From NCBI GenBank assembly GCA_030068075.1, contig CM057841.1, positions 37,923,030-37,987,029 of the forward strand: 64,000 nt of DNA, written 5' to 3'. This document shows, one piece after another, positions 1 to 10,444 of this stretch. This DNA comes from Paguma larvata (Eukaryota; Chordata; Mammalia; Carnivora; Viverridae). Within the stretch, counting starts at the first letter, position 1; every line of letters begins with the position of its first letter. The notes beneath the pieces were generated by a model. The model worked only from the letters and a program-made list of their open reading frames with translations, was not told the DNA's origin and searched no databases. Position numbers and translations under genes: made by a program.

Positions 1-48
1 TAACACCCAACATAAGAACTGAGACCTGGTAGATGGGAATGTTGACAG

Positions 49-112
49 AAGGATGAGTGGGTGGGTGGATAAATGGATGGCTAATGGATGGGTAAGAGAT
101 GGATAATAAATA
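49..112. repeat. Degenerate GGAT/GGGT-rich simple repeat
   Basis: Runs of GGTGGGTGGAT and AAATGGATGG with many interruptions form a decayed tetranucleotide tract. Similar tracts recur near 3.7-3.95, 4.48 and 5.24-5.4 kb. Confidence 0.7.
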
Positions 113-2659
113 GCAATAACCTCATACTCAGAAATCACTGTTCTCAGAAAAAAGCCCTACCCCACCCCAGTCTCCAATGTCACCCACACCTCTTTGTAAC
201 TGTCAAAAAAAAAAAAAAAGTTGAGACTACTTTATAACCTTCTCACACAGCATCCCTGAGGACATTAAAGTACTCCTAGGACAAGAGAGTCTAGAGAGGA
301 TGAATTCCTCTCTTAATGTCTATTTAATACCAAAGAACGATTTAATTACCATTCTGCCACCTTTCCCTCTGGAGTGAGTGGTGAGGGATGATATCCAGTG
401 ACCTAAAGGGGAATTTACTTCCTCATCATTTCCTTATCAACTGAAAACTGGATAGCTCAAGCATCAGAACTTATTTGGAAGTTCCACTCTATCTGGAAGG
501 ACATCACCAAAGAGTGTGTCATTTCCTATCTTGCTCTAGAGAAGTATCCAAGTTGCCAAGAAAGAATCATCATCTGGCAGAACCCAGAGAAGTTAACAGG
601 GAACACTGAGGCATAAAACTGTCACCTACTGATCCCTATTTTTCAAGAATCAGCTCCACTTTGGAGAAAATAGCAAGCTTGGCACTCTTGGATCAACTTG
701 CATCCTAGCACCTTATTCTCAGTATCTGGTACTGTGCCTGTCAGGGAGAAACCTTACTATGGTCTATGACTCTATCCGATAGATAGATAATCTCATCCTT
801 CACTACCAGTGAGTAGACTGATAATCTCATCCTTACTCACAACCATTCACTACCAAAGATGGCACTAGGGACTTTGACACAATGTAACATTTTGGTCTAA
901 ATCCCAAGAATGTGGGACTTGAATCTAAATAAAAAACATATTTATAGAAAGCTAGGAGACTGAAAGGGCAAGTGAAGAAAAAGAGCAAAAAGGGGATAAG
1001 AATCCTTTTCAAGTTTCTTAACTGCTCCCTGCCAATAAGGAGCAGGGAGTAAAGCTACATAAGAGGCAAAGCAGCATCCCGACATTTTGTAAGACAAAGC
1101 TGGGGGTATGCAATTACTCTTGTGATCACATTCTCTAAGAAAAAAAAAAAAAAACATTCAGTGAAACACTAGTTCTCAAAGTAACTCTACTATAAACCAA
1201 GTTACCCTTCAGTTTGTCTTAAGAGGTAAAAAGGTAAACAAGAAATAATCCCTGATTAAAATAACAGAACAGAGCATCCCATACTGAAAATGACTCCTGC
1301 TTCACAAAAACACAGGTTTCCTAAAGAATCACCACAGGCAAAGGCATAGCATCTTGATATCTCAGACCTATGTTCTTTGCATTCTCTGTCAGTTACTAGT
1401 GTGAACACTGAACAGCTTGACCTGACCATGGGAACTGATGTCCAAAGAAATAGAAAGTTGGAAACAAGTCCAAGTCCAAGTGAACTGCTGTTTTCTTTTT
1501 TTGGCCTCTAGGATCTAAAAATATAGTTAGAAAAAAAAATACATTGTCTTCACTACTCTTTTAAAGATATATAGATAGATGATAGATAGATAGAAAGTTC
1601 CACAGGGGAAAGAACTCTATGTACAATATTAAACACTGTACCCCAAAAAAACATCATACTTGGCATATGGTACACACTCATTAAAGTCTATTTCTTTTTT
1701 GTCTTAATGTCTGCACCTTGTCAATGATTTTACATGGATGAAGGACTCAGCTTCAGTAAATATACTGACTTTTTTGACACATACAATTAACAATGACAGA
1801 ACCAGATATATACCCAGTAAATTGGATTCCAGAACATAAGCATTTTAGCATAATTCTAGAGAGACCCTCAGGAGTACCTAAGTAGTTAGTCTAGGGATCC
1901 CCCATGTCCTTAGATGAAGAGACAGAATAGAAAAGCCTCTCCAGTTTGTTCCTGAATGACAATATTTAATTGATACATTTAGAAGCCAGGAATATAAAAC
2001 CATATAGAACAGGCATATTTTGTGAACTAATTTATCCTATAAAACTATATAAAAGTTTGAAATGGAATAGACATAGACATAGGAAGAATGTTCAACTACT
2101 AGAAATGCAAAAGGAGAATATTAACAGGAGGCTGGCAGACTGTTTGCCAAGAGACTATCCAAGCCAACATTCATGATCTTAGCAAATTTGCTATCTTCAG
2201 TCTGGACCATGGCTTTACAGGTTTGGAAACGTGATGTGTCAGACTCGGAGTAAATCCATCTCTTGGCCAACCCCCAATAATGAAAGTTCCCAAGTCTAAT
2301 TTTTTTTAAATAGCAATGTGCTGATGATAAATAGCACTTCAAACATTTAAGCTATTGCCATAAGCAAAATATCTCTTTATATAAAGACCTACACACAAGT
2401 GAAGTCAAATCATCCTTGTTGATAGGATTCAGAGATAGGAGAACTAGATGGGTTAATTCTGTAATAATGCCATATAAAATTAGCTTATTAAGTAGTGTCT
2501 ATCCTACAAAAATGGTATAAATATATTCTAAGAATGCTTAACTTTTATATTCTCAGATTTTCTCTTTCCTTTTAAGTACTGAGTTGGAGGCTCCAACATT
2601 TAACCAAGCAATCATAAGGGAGAAAAACAGCAATGAATTCCCTTCTTCCATTCTGTTAC
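113..2659. other. Unassigned sequence with minor simple repeats
   Basis: No gene or well-preserved transposon is visible. It holds A-runs near 207 and 1139, and a 15-bp direct repeat (GATAATCTCATCCTT at 786-800 and 820-834). There is a GATA-type stretch at 1567-1594. At about 1630-1700 a segment reading like the end of a MIR or L2 copy (ACTTGGCATATGGTACACAC) is seen. The 60-75 codon open frames here resemble nothing I recognise. Confidence 0.6.
1567..1594. repeat. (GATA)n microsatellite, short
   Basis: Imperfect GATA units, about seven, with one interruption (AGATGATAG). Confidence 0.8.
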
Positions 2660-2675
2660 ATACATTTTTTTCCCT

Positions 2676-2880
2676 GGGGTTACCTGAGTGACTCAGTCAG
2701 TTAAGCATCCAATCTAGGCTCAGATGATGACCTCATGATTCGTGGGGTTGAGCCCCACATCAGGCTCTAAGCTGACAGCTCAGAATCTGAAGCCTGCTCT
2801 GGATTCTGTGTCTCCCATTCTCTCTCTAACCCTCCCCAGCCTGTGACCCCTCTCAAAAATAAACAAACATTTAAAAAATA
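2676..2880 (+). mobile_element. CAN SINE (SINEC, feliform), diverged copy
   Basis: A tRNA-related head (CTGAGTGACTCAGTCAGTTAAG) is followed by the feliform body (TGACAGCTCAGAATCTGAAG), a cytosine/thymine-rich stretch and an AAAATAAACAAACATTTAAA tail. The direct repeat ATACATTTTT at 2660-2669 and 2880-2889 is the target-site duplication. It is several mutations away from the younger copies in the window. Confidence 0.93.
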
Positions 2881-3079
2881 TACATTTTTCTTAAGTATGC
2901 TGATAACAGCTTCGTGAATATAATAAATCTTACAGGGTTAGATAGAAGTCAATATGTTTCTGTAAGGCAATCAAAGATTTGTAAAATAGTAGTTCAGATT
3001 ATAGAACCTAGAATGAGGGGATGATAAGGAACAAAGCTAGATTAGAAGAAACTATAAGATATTCAGGAATTAATGTTCC

Positions 3080-3180
3080 AAAACTCAGTTTCCTTATTTG
3101 TAAAATGTTTTAATAACTCTTTCAATATCCAACTTGTAGGGTTTCTATAATGTTTAAAATGTGACAAATACAATGCTGAT
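3080..3180 (+). mobile_element. MIR fragment
   Basis: CTCAGTTTCCTTATTTGTAA followed by an AT-rich spacer and TTGTAGGGTTTCTATAATG matches the MIR core and the following segment. Both ends are truncated. Confidence 0.6.
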
Positions 3181-3524
3181 AAAGACATGATATCTTCTAG
3201 GAACTAAGACATTAAAGTAAAAATGCTTATAGGGTAGATTCTTGTGAAGAATTTTACAATTACAATATTGGAACTACAATAATAGGTGGTGCCATACCCA
3301 GAAATGTTTTCTAGAAAATATATACCTAACATCATATTCTGGGACAGAATTCAACATAAAACATTGATTTGGAGTATAAATAAGAATGTCACATCTTGAA
3401 TTAAATAACCTGGGTAAAATGTGTTCTGAGCTGAAACTCTCACATTGGGCAAGTCACTTAATAATCACATTTTTATACTTACCATTGAATAAGTAATAAT
3501 CACAGATATATATCTGGAAGTTTT

Positions 3525-3590
3525 TATTTTCCCTAGCTTTACTGAGGTATAATTAAAAAATAAAATTATAGGGTATTTAAAAGACACATC
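3525..3590 (+). mobile_element. Old L1 3'-region fragment
   Basis: CTAGCTTTACTGAGGTATAA followed by AT-rich sequence resembles the 'TTTATTGAGATATAATT' segment found in 3' regions of old mammalian L1 (L1M) elements. It is short, so the family is uncertain. Confidence 0.45.
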
Positions 3591-3689
3591 ATTTTAATTC
3601 CTTATTACCTGATAATTGTAAGCCTGGAAGTAGGGGGACAATCGTCACTGTGTATTGGGTCATAGAATAAATGCTAGTGTGGGCAAGAG

Positions 3690-3960
3690 TGTAGATGAAT
3701 AGTCATAGTGGACCAATTACTAAAATTTGACTTAGATGAAGAGATAAGAGTAGATAGATGGACAGACAGATTAAAATACTGGTAAGATAATTAAGGAAAG
3801 GAGGATGGATAGCTAGATGGCTTTATTGGAGAATGCATGAATAAAGGAAAAAAATAGATAAAGGGCAGACTGACTAAGATTCTAAGCCAGCCTCTATTTA
3901 AATTCCAATACACATTAAATACTATGAATCAATGGATGAATGAACAGATGGACGTGTTGG
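3690..3960. repeat. Degenerate GATG/GATA-rich tract
   Basis: The tract contains scattered TAGATGAATAG, AGATAGATGGACAGACAGA, GGATGGATAGCTAGATGG and CAATGGATGAATGAACAGATGG units in unassigned sequence. It looks like an old tetranucleotide expansion, or a diverged duplicate of the tract at 5236-5405. Confidence 0.5.
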
Positions 3961-4104
3961 TGAGTGGGCGGGCTGGAAGGACCACAGAGTTTCTCACTAA
4001 AAGATGGAGTTTGGGAAAACATAACAAATTATTCTGTCTCAGAACACTATTTCCTATTCTACACTAAACAAGATACAGTTCTTAGAAGTACAAGTACAAC
4101 TGCA

Positions 4105-4337
4105 GGGGTGCTGAGGTGGCTCAGTCAGTTGAGCATCACTTCAGCTCAGGTCATGATCTCCCAGTTCATGAGTTCAAGCCCTCCATCAGGGTCTGTGCTG
4201 ACAGCTCAGAGCCCGGAGCCTGCTTTGGATTCTGTGTCTCTGTCTGTCTCTCTGTCTCTGCCCTTCCCCTACTGGCACTCTCTCTCTCTTCCTCTCTCTC
4301 TAAAATAAATAAACATTTTAAAAAATTAAAAAAAAAA
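4105..4337 (+). mobile_element. CAN SINE (SINEC, feliform)
   Basis: The head is GGGGTGCTGAGGTGGCTCAG. The body includes TCTGTGCTGACAGCTCAGAG, then a long cytosine/thymine tract and an AATAAATAAACATTTT tail. The flanking duplication is CAAGTACAACTGCA (4091-4104) against CAAGTTCAACTATA (4338-4351), imperfect. Confidence 0.95.
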
Positions 4338-4351
4338 CAAGTTCAACTATA

Positions 4352-5235
4352 AACTGTAAGGGATTCTTATATGAGGATCTCTGATACATATTTAATTTTC
4401 AACAACAAACAAATCCCTCCTCACAAATTTCCTTAAAAATATTAAAATTAAAAAAAAAACCTCTATCTAGATATTTCAATTAGATGGATGGATGCATAAA
4501 CAGATATAGAGAAATAAGGGAGGAGGAAATTTTATACCAAAAAAATATACAATGTGGTAATATACATACAAGCAAGGTGAGTAAACTAAAAAACAAACAA
4601 ACAAAAACAGGATTATTGGTCATACAAAAAAAAAGTGGATTTTAAACAGTTATGGATATTTAAAACATCCAGAATATTTTCAAAAGGTCAATTTGCAGTG
4701 GAACATTCAGTTGAACTGTGGAAAAAGGCAAAAAATGTTAACAGAATGTTGTGTCATTGTGTTCTTTATGTTTCAAAAGAACTTGATTAACCAGAAAACT
4801 AAGAGGAGTCGAAAATATGAGTTTAGATTTCTGATGTGCTAATCACAATTACTTGCTAAACAGGATGTATCTTGTTATCCAAATAACTGACAAGAGCACA
4901 GTGGGAAAGAACACAGTGGATAACCAAATGACAGTCATCTCCTCTCTCTGAAATTCTAGATTTATAAAGAGACTGGGATAATCAAAATGCCATGACCTTG
5001 AAAGAACATTGCAACTGAAGTTTTAAAAGAACTACATAAACCTAGAGTGTAGTCATCAAATGGGGTGTGACATTGTCAAATCATCTTTTCTGTGATCAAA
5101 ATGTCTAATAATAATTTAGCTGTGTTACCTCGTGCTACCCCTTGAGCTCTGCAAACTGTCATTCAAAGTCTTGTCAAAAGCAGAGGGTCAGGACCAAAGC
5201 ACGGTTTTAACAGAAATAATCAATTTTAAGTTTCA
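4352..5235. other. Unassigned sequence
   Basis: AT-rich with a short TGGATGGATGCATAAACAGA stretch near 4482 and several A-runs. Nothing else recognisable. Confidence 0.5.
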
Positions 5236-5405
5236 TCCATGACTACGCAATGGGTGGATGAATGGGTTGATAGATGAATAAGTGAACAGATAAATGTGTG
5301 AATAAAAAAATAAGAGGAGAAAGGCAAGTAGATAAATGGTTTTATCGGACAGTGTATGGGTGCATGAAACAGTGGGTGAGAAGACTAGTAAGTGAACAGA
5401 TTCAC
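5236..5405. repeat. Degenerate GATG/TGAA-rich tract
   Basis: GGGTGGATGAATGGG, GATAGATGAATAAGTGAACA and similar units. A stretch beginning near 5318 (GAAAGGCAAGTAGATAAATG) parallels one near 3797 (GAAAGGAGGATGGATAGCTA). This hints at an old duplication rather than simple slippage. Confidence 0.5.
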
Positions 5406-5462
5406 AAATACCCTTCCTTTTAGACAGATGAAAATCAAAAATTCTAGTCTGAAGTACAACTA

Positions 5463-6133
5463 CAGTAATTCCCCATTATCCCAGTTTCCCCTCCCATGGT
5501 TGTTACCCTTAGTCGACTGCAATCCTGAAGCAGATGATCCTCCTTCTAATCTATCAACACTCAATAGTAGTCTAACACATGAGGTCTCGGTGCCTACATC
5601 ATTCATTTCATTTCATGTAGGCATTTTATCATTCTGCATCATCACAAGAAAAAGGGTAAAGCACAGGACAAGAAGATATTTTAAGATAGACCACATTCAC
5701 AGAATTTGTATTATGGTATGTTGTTGTAATTGTTCCATTATACCATTAGTTATTATTGTCAATAGGGTGCCTAATATTTTAAATCACTTTTTTTAACTTG
5801 AGAGAGAGAGCGCGCGCGCACACAAGCAGGGGATGGGTAGAGAGAAGGAGATATAGAATCCCAAGCAGACTCTACACTGTCAGCACAAAATTCCAATGTG
5901 GGGCTGGAACTCACAAACCATGAGATCATGACCTGAGCTGAGACCAAGAATCAGACACTTAAGTGATTGCACCAGCCAGGCACAACTTAGGGTGCCTAAT
6001 CTATAAATTATATTTCATTATAGGTATGTATGTATACAAACAAATAGTTGATACAGGGTTTGGTAATACCCAACGTCTCAGGCATCCACTGAGGTCTTGG
6101 AACAGATCCCCCGTGGATAAAGAGGGACTACTC
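5463..6133. mobile_element. Tigger-type (TcMar) non-autonomous DNA transposon
   Basis: Terminal inverted repeats are visible: CAGTAATTCCCCATTATCCC at the left, and GATCCCCCGTGGATAAAGAG then GGACTACTC at the right. The element is flanked by TA on both sides (5461-5462 and 6134-6135), as expected for Tc1/mariner integration. Inside the right end, GGTATGTATGTATACAAACA and CAGGCATCCACTGAGGTCTT fit a Tigger-derived repeat. A reverse SINE with its 13-bp duplication lies inside; without it the element is roughly 450 bp. The 134-codon open frame starting just upstream and running into it does not read as a transposase. Family name is from visual match; superfamily is more certain. Confidence 0.8.
5781..5987 (-). 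mobile_element. CAN SINE inserted in Tigger element
   Basis: A reverse-strand SINE with GAGAGAGAGAGCGCGCGCGC at its 3' end, CATGAGATCATGACCTGAGC in the middle and a decayed head. The target duplication TAGGGTGCCTAAT occurs at 5763-5775 and 5988-6000. The CGCGCG run is unusual within the GA tract. Confidence 0.92.
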
Positions 6134-6140
6134 TACTAGA

Positions 6141-6320
6141 TATGATCTTGGACGAGTCATTTATATTTTCTGTATTTTAGTTTCCTCTTGTTAAAATGAT
6201 ACTAACAAGGCAAACAGCAATATTATTTTAAAAAAAGAAAAAGAAAAAGAAAAGAAAAAGGAAAGGAAAAAGAAAAACAGATCTCAGGCTGTTGTAAGGA
6301 TAGCATGTGTATAAAAGTTG
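6141..6320 (+). mobile_element. MIR fragment with internal A/G-rich expansion
   Basis: TGATCTTGGACGAGTCATTT and TTTAGTTTCCTCTTGTTAAA match the MIR core. After an (AAAAAG)n-like tract at 6229-6277, GGCTGTTGTAAGGATAGCAT matches the next MIR segment. The simple repeat expanded inside the element. Confidence 0.6.
6229..6277. repeat. A/G-rich simple repeat (AAAAAG)n
   Basis: Purine-only run of AAAAAG, AAAAG and GGAAAGG units. Confidence 0.85.
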
Positions 6321-6449
6321 CCTTTTTTAAACTGTTACTCTCCCAAGCATCATTATCCCTGCAGCAAAGATTTGACAATGGAGCCCAATATACCATCGAA
6401 TTATCAGAATTAAATGCTATGCTAGTAATACAGCTTGCAGCACTGCAAA

Positions 6450-6467
6450 TGTGTGTGTGTGTGTGTT
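6450..6467. repeat. (GT)9 microsatellite
   Basis: Perfect short dinucleotide run in otherwise unassigned sequence (6321-6652). Confidence 0.85.
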
Positions 6468-6648
6468 TCTCTCTTCTGTCTTCATTCCACTAACAAAATC
6501 TAGAAATCAGTTAAGAAAATACCAGACAGCAACAATAAATATCAAACAAACAAACAAACACACAAAAAAACCCGAAAACTCAAAATGCCCTCAGTTTTCA
6601 CAGTACATATCTAAAGATCTGCTGGAAATCTGTAAATCTTCTGTAATC

Positions 6649-6652
<4 letters not shown>

Positions 6653-6689
<37 letters not shown>
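6653..6689. repeat. (TAA)12 microsatellite
   Basis: Uninterrupted trinucleotide run of about 37 bp, likely length-polymorphic. Confidence 0.95.
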
Positions 6690-6690
<1 letters not shown>

Positions 6691-6724
6691 GCACAAAACT
6701 TTTATGAAAATAGTTTATTACAGT

Positions 6725-6793
6725 TTTTTAAAAGATTTTTTAATCTCTACAAATCAAGACCCACATGCTCTACAAATGAACCAGCCAGATATC
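6725..6793 (-). mobile_element. Truncated old CAN SINE, reverse
   Basis: AAAAGATTTTTTAATC resembles the tail junction and ATGAACCAGCCAGATATCCA the reverse-complemented head. The middle is missing. Confidence 0.5.
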
Positions 6794-6845
6794 CATTTAC
6801 TATATTCTTTTCCTTTTCTATTTCTTTTAAAGCATGCTTTCTAAT

Positions 6846-7048
6846 GATTTTATTTATTAATTTATTTTGAGAGAAAGAGAAGCCCTGTTCATGAGTGTGG
6901 GAGGGGCAGAGAGAGAGAATCTGAAGGAGACTCCGCACTGACAGTGCACAGCCTGAGGTGGGGCTCGAACCCACAAACCATGAGATCATGACCTGAGTAG
7001 AAATCAAGAGTTGGGAGCTTAACCAACTAAGCCACCCAGCCATCCCTG
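6846..7048 (-). mobile_element. CAN SINE (SINEC), older subfamily
   Basis: A full-length reverse copy from TTTATTTATTAATTTATTTT through GGGGCTCGAACCCACAAACC (B box) to GCCACCCAGCCATCCCTG at the head. The internal GACTCCGCACTGACAGTGCA differs from the young feliform type. Confidence 0.92.
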
Positions 7049-7104
7049 TTTATTACATTTTTAAACAGAAACAAGAATGATCCTTTCAAGTCCTTTGTTA
7101 TGAG

Positions 7105-7488
7105 ATAGACTGTTTCCCCTCCAAATTCATATACTGAACCACTAACACACAATACTTTGGAAGACTATATTTGGAGACTGGGTCATTAAAGAGGTAATGA
7201 CATTAAAACGAAGGTAAGACAGACTTTAATCCAATCTGACTGGTATCCTTCTAAGTAGAAGTCTGGAAACACAGAGAGACAGCAGGGATACCATGCACAG
7301 AAAAAGCATGTTTGGACACAGTGAGCAGGCAGCCATCTGCAAGCCGAGGAGAAAAGCCTCCGTAGAAACCAAACTTGCCAACACCTTGATCTTGAACTTT
7401 TAGCCTCCAGAACTAAGAAAAAATTAATTTCTGTTGTTTAAAACACCCAGTCTATCGTGTTTTGTCAACTCTAGCAAAATAATACATC
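7105..7488 (+). mobile_element. MLT1-type LTR (ERVL-MaLR), old solo copy
   Basis: Matches the MLT1 LTR layout: ACTGTTTCCCCTCCAAATTC at the start, then a TTTGGAGACTGGGTCATTAA segment and GTGAGCAGGCAGCCATCTGC. GCCTCCAGAACTAAG and TTTCTGTTGTTTAAAACACC follow, ending in GCAAAATAATACA. There is no internal retroviral region next to it. It is a decayed non-coding LTR. Confidence 0.85.
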
Positions 7489-7599
7489 CTCCTGAAGCAT
7501 ACTAGCCATTTATCTATGAATATTCTACTTAATGCAAAACGGTGGCTGCAACTTGCAAAGGTACTACTGGTAGGCCATGATTCAAACAAATTACATATT

Positions 7600-7928
7600 T
7601 CCTAAAAAGAGAAGAACCTTTTCTGTCTGTGGTCAGAGGGAGATATGACTGCAAAAGAGTCAGCGAGATTCAAGCTTGCTGACTTTGAAGATGTAGGAAG
7701 AGGGCCACTAGCCAAGACATGTGGGTGACCTCTAGAAGACTGAAAAGGCAAAGGTAAAAGTGATCTCCTAGAGGCTTGAGAAATGAACAAAATCAGGGAC
7801 CTTTATTTTAGCCCAGTGAAATCTGTGTTGGACTTCTGACCTACAGAAGTAGAAGATAATATATTCATTTATTTTAAGCTACTATGTTTGGGGCAAATTT
7901 TCATAGCAACAACAGGAAACTAATACAG
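7600..7928 (+). mobile_element. Second MLT1-type LTR, different subfamily
   Basis: TGCTGACTTTGAAGATGTAG, AGGGCCACTAGCCAAGACAT and TTTTAGCCCAGTGAAATCTG are followed by TTCTGACCTACAGAAGTAG and AACAGGAAACTAATACAG. This fits another MLT1 subfamily with an internal segment the first copy lacks. Its orientation matches the LTR about 110 bp upstream, but the two are too different to be the pair of one provirus. Confidence 0.82.
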
Positions 7929-8045
7929 TACCTTATTTTCAATCAATACGGTTATAGAATTATTGAAATGTTGGTAAGTTTACATATTAGGTATCTAATA
8001 ACCTTGCCTCTTATCTAATTATATGTTCCTCAATTTATAAAATAA

Positions 8046-8241
8046 GGGGTTGGGGTGGCTTAGTCGGTTGGACGTCCAACTTCGGCTCATGTCACAATCT
8101 CATAGTCCATGAGTTCAAGCCCTGCATCAGGCTCTGTACTGACAGCTCGGAGCCTGGAGTCTGCTTTGGATTCTGTGTCTCCCTCTCTCTGCCCCTCCCT
8201 GCTCGAACACTCTCTCTCAAAAATAAATAAAACATTAAAAA
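8046..8241 (+). mobile_element. CAN SINE (SINEC, feliform)
   Basis: The head (GGGTGGCTTAGTCGGTTG after GGGGTT), the B-box region (ATGAGTTCAAGCCCTGCATC) and the AAATAAATAAAACATT tail are intact. The target duplication AAATAAGGGG is at 8040-8049 and 8242-8251. Confidence 0.94.
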
Positions 8242-8339
8242 AAATAAGGGGATGATCTCTTCATTTACTTATTCAGCCACTGCTTCAAGAACACTGGTGA
8301 ATTTCCAGTAGACACATCCATTTCCTATTTTAGTATCAC

Positions 8340-8500
8340 AATACACTACAAAGTACATACCATACTCGTCATTTTGCAGATTAAGAAACTGCAGATGAAA
8401 TTATTAAGTCATGGCTCAATACCACATATAGTGAGCAGTGGAGAAAGGATTTGAATCCAAGTGTATCTGATTCTGAAGCTCAAACTCATGTTATTGTTTT
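8340..8500 (-). mobile_element. MIR
   Basis: CATTTTGCAGATTAAGAAAC, TTAAGTCATGGC and GGATTTGAATCCAAGTGTAT match a reverse MIR from the core to near its tRNA-like head. Confidence 0.75.
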
Positions 8501-9691
8501 ACAGTTGTGTGCCAGAACCAAACATGGGGAAAGAAAAATAAAAGTACCTGAAACCAAAGACTTCACAAACCAGAAACCCGTTTAGTGATCATTTTAAAAC
8601 ATGCATTTCACATATTGCCTGTTTGCTTAATAAGGGTCTTATGAGACTTACAGTCAAGGTAGGGGTCAACGATTCCGAGGCACAGAGTAAGAAACAGAAT
8701 GCTAGATCAAATGACCTCTGGAAACCTACTGACACCCAATTAACGCCTCAGAGCCCTAGGTCCCCAAACTCCCCTGTGGAGGGAGAGGAGCCAAACACTA
8801 GAAATCTTTCCAGGTGGAGAAAAGAAGAGAACGTATCCCAGCTCTTAGGAAATCTAGCACGTCTAGGAGGTAGAGGTGGGGAGGTGAGATGTGGGATTTT
8901 CAGAAAGCAGTATCAAGCTAGAGAATTAATAGATACCCTCTGCAAATTTGAATCTACTAATAGGAAATAACTACTCACATTTTCCCTAAAAAATAAACTA
9001 GAATAACTTTCCTTTGTACACTCAACAACACCAGTAACATGAGAGCATTCATTAGGTGCATAATGGATGCTCAACATGTAATTTTGAATATAGAAAAAAG
9101 CTGTAATCTACTTAATTTCTTCTTCCTAGTATTCCTATGTATTTGTGATAAGAAACTATTATGGGTATATGCATTCATAACTTCTTCACCCTCTTTGATC
9201 AGGAGAAAAGGTGTGTCTGGCCTAGTGGACTCTTAGGTCATTCAAAACTGACCAAATGGTCCCTTTCACCTCCTTCCTATTAATCAGGTGTACTAGTTTA
9301 TTTGCAATAAGTTCAAAAGCTACCAATACAGATGTAATACATGTGGACAGGAAAGGGAATAAAAGTGACAAAGAGTTTACATAGGGTGGTGGTTAGAAGA
9401 CTGGCTTTTTTGTGTATTATGTATTTACTTTGAATTTTGGTGTATTTGAGCAGAGAGAAGGAGATTTGAGAACACTTAAGTGAAAGATTTTCAGAGATAC
9501 AAGAAGGGAACTGGGTTTCTAAGAGGTTTCATTTAACAATAGAATGTAGATTTCATTTTGGCATATTACGGAGTGATTCTATTAAAAAGTAGATTGCTTT
9601 TCAATTACCTTTGGATGTGAGACTGAGGATTCTTTGCAAGTGACTATGTACTGATATAAAGGCTTAATATAGGTCAGCACTGCACAAATTA

Positions 9692-9693
<2 letters not shown>
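8501..9693. other. Unassigned sequence
   Basis: Nothing recognised. A 115-codon forward open frame (8623-8970) sits in slightly more GC-rich sequence. It has no recognisable domain, signal or splice context, so I treat it as chance. Confidence 0.5.

Positions 9694-9724
<31 letters not shown>
9694..9724. repeat. (GT)15 microsatellite
   Basis: Uninterrupted GT run of about 31 bp. Confidence 0.95.
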
Positions 9725-9726
<2 letters not shown>

Positions 9727-10179
9727 ATACTTGGCAATTCAGAAGCAACAATGGAGGACTGGGGAGATTGGAATGAATACTGTAGTCCTGGTGGGTATGT
9801 TTAATTATCTATAGTTACATTTAAAAGTCTTTGTCACCGGGCTATCAGAAAAATTCTGGCAAGAAGCAAACCAGTAAGGTTGGTGAGGAGAGCTCTCCTA
9901 CCTCTACAGGAAACACCTCTGTCAGGACTTTTGACTCAAAGACTGGAAAAAACACGAAGACCTATATCAGAAGTTCTCAAAGTATGGGTCACAGATCTCT
10001 AGGGATCTCTGAGCACCTTCCAGGTGGTCAAGTTATTTTCTTTTTTCACTGTATTGACATTTGTATTTAGAGTGTGAGTATAAGACAAAACTGCTGTCAT
10101 GTTAGCACCAATCAAGGCAGTGGCACCAAACTACACTAAGAGTCAGGGTAACTCTTCACTACCGCATACTCTCAGGATA

Positions 10180-10180
<1 letters not shown>

Positions 10181-10222
<42 letters not shown>

Positions 10223-10225
10223 ATA
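10181..10225. repeat. (AAAT)11 microsatellite inside hAT relic
   Basis: Perfect tetranucleotide run of about 45 bp, where related hAT copies probably carry an A-rich stretch. Confidence 0.93.
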
Positions 10226-10270
10226 TTTTTGTTTTTGAAAGCCAATTTCACTTAAGAAAGTCTTTGATGA

Positions 10271-10444
10271 GGGGCACCTCAATCAGTTAAGCATCAGACT
10301 CTTGATTTAGGCTCAGGTCATGATCTCATAGTTAGTGGGATCAAGCCTTGCATTAGGCTTCGAGCTGACAGCACGGAGCCTCTTGGGATTCTCTCTCTCC
10401 TTCTTTCCTCCCCCCCACTCAAAATTAATAAATAAGCTTAAACC
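10271..10444 (+). mobile_element. CAN SINE, older subfamily, inserted in hAT
   Basis: The head GGGGCACCTCAATCAGTTAA runs into CAGACTCTTGATTTAGGCTC, an older CAN subfamily signature. The body is short and lacks the feliform insertion. The target duplication is 17 bp with one mismatch (10254-10270 and 10445-10461), so the insertion site in the transposon is exact. Confidence 0.93.

Noticed and set aside
5392..5796. 134-codon forward open frame
   Set aside because: It runs into the Tigger-type element and the edge of a SINE and does not resemble a transposase or any known protein.
6451..6870. 139-codon forward open frame
   Set aside because: It spans a GT array, an (AAT)n array (poly-Ile) and SINE sequence, so it is a translation of repeats.
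7105..7928. A possible provirus between two LTR-like sequences
   Set aside because: The LTRs belong to different MLT1 types and the 110-bp spacer holds no retroviral gene sequence.
8623..8970. 115-codon forward open frame, hydrophilic
   Set aside because: Best candidate by composition, but nothing recognisable and no flanking splice or poly(A) evidence; chance is sufficient explanation.
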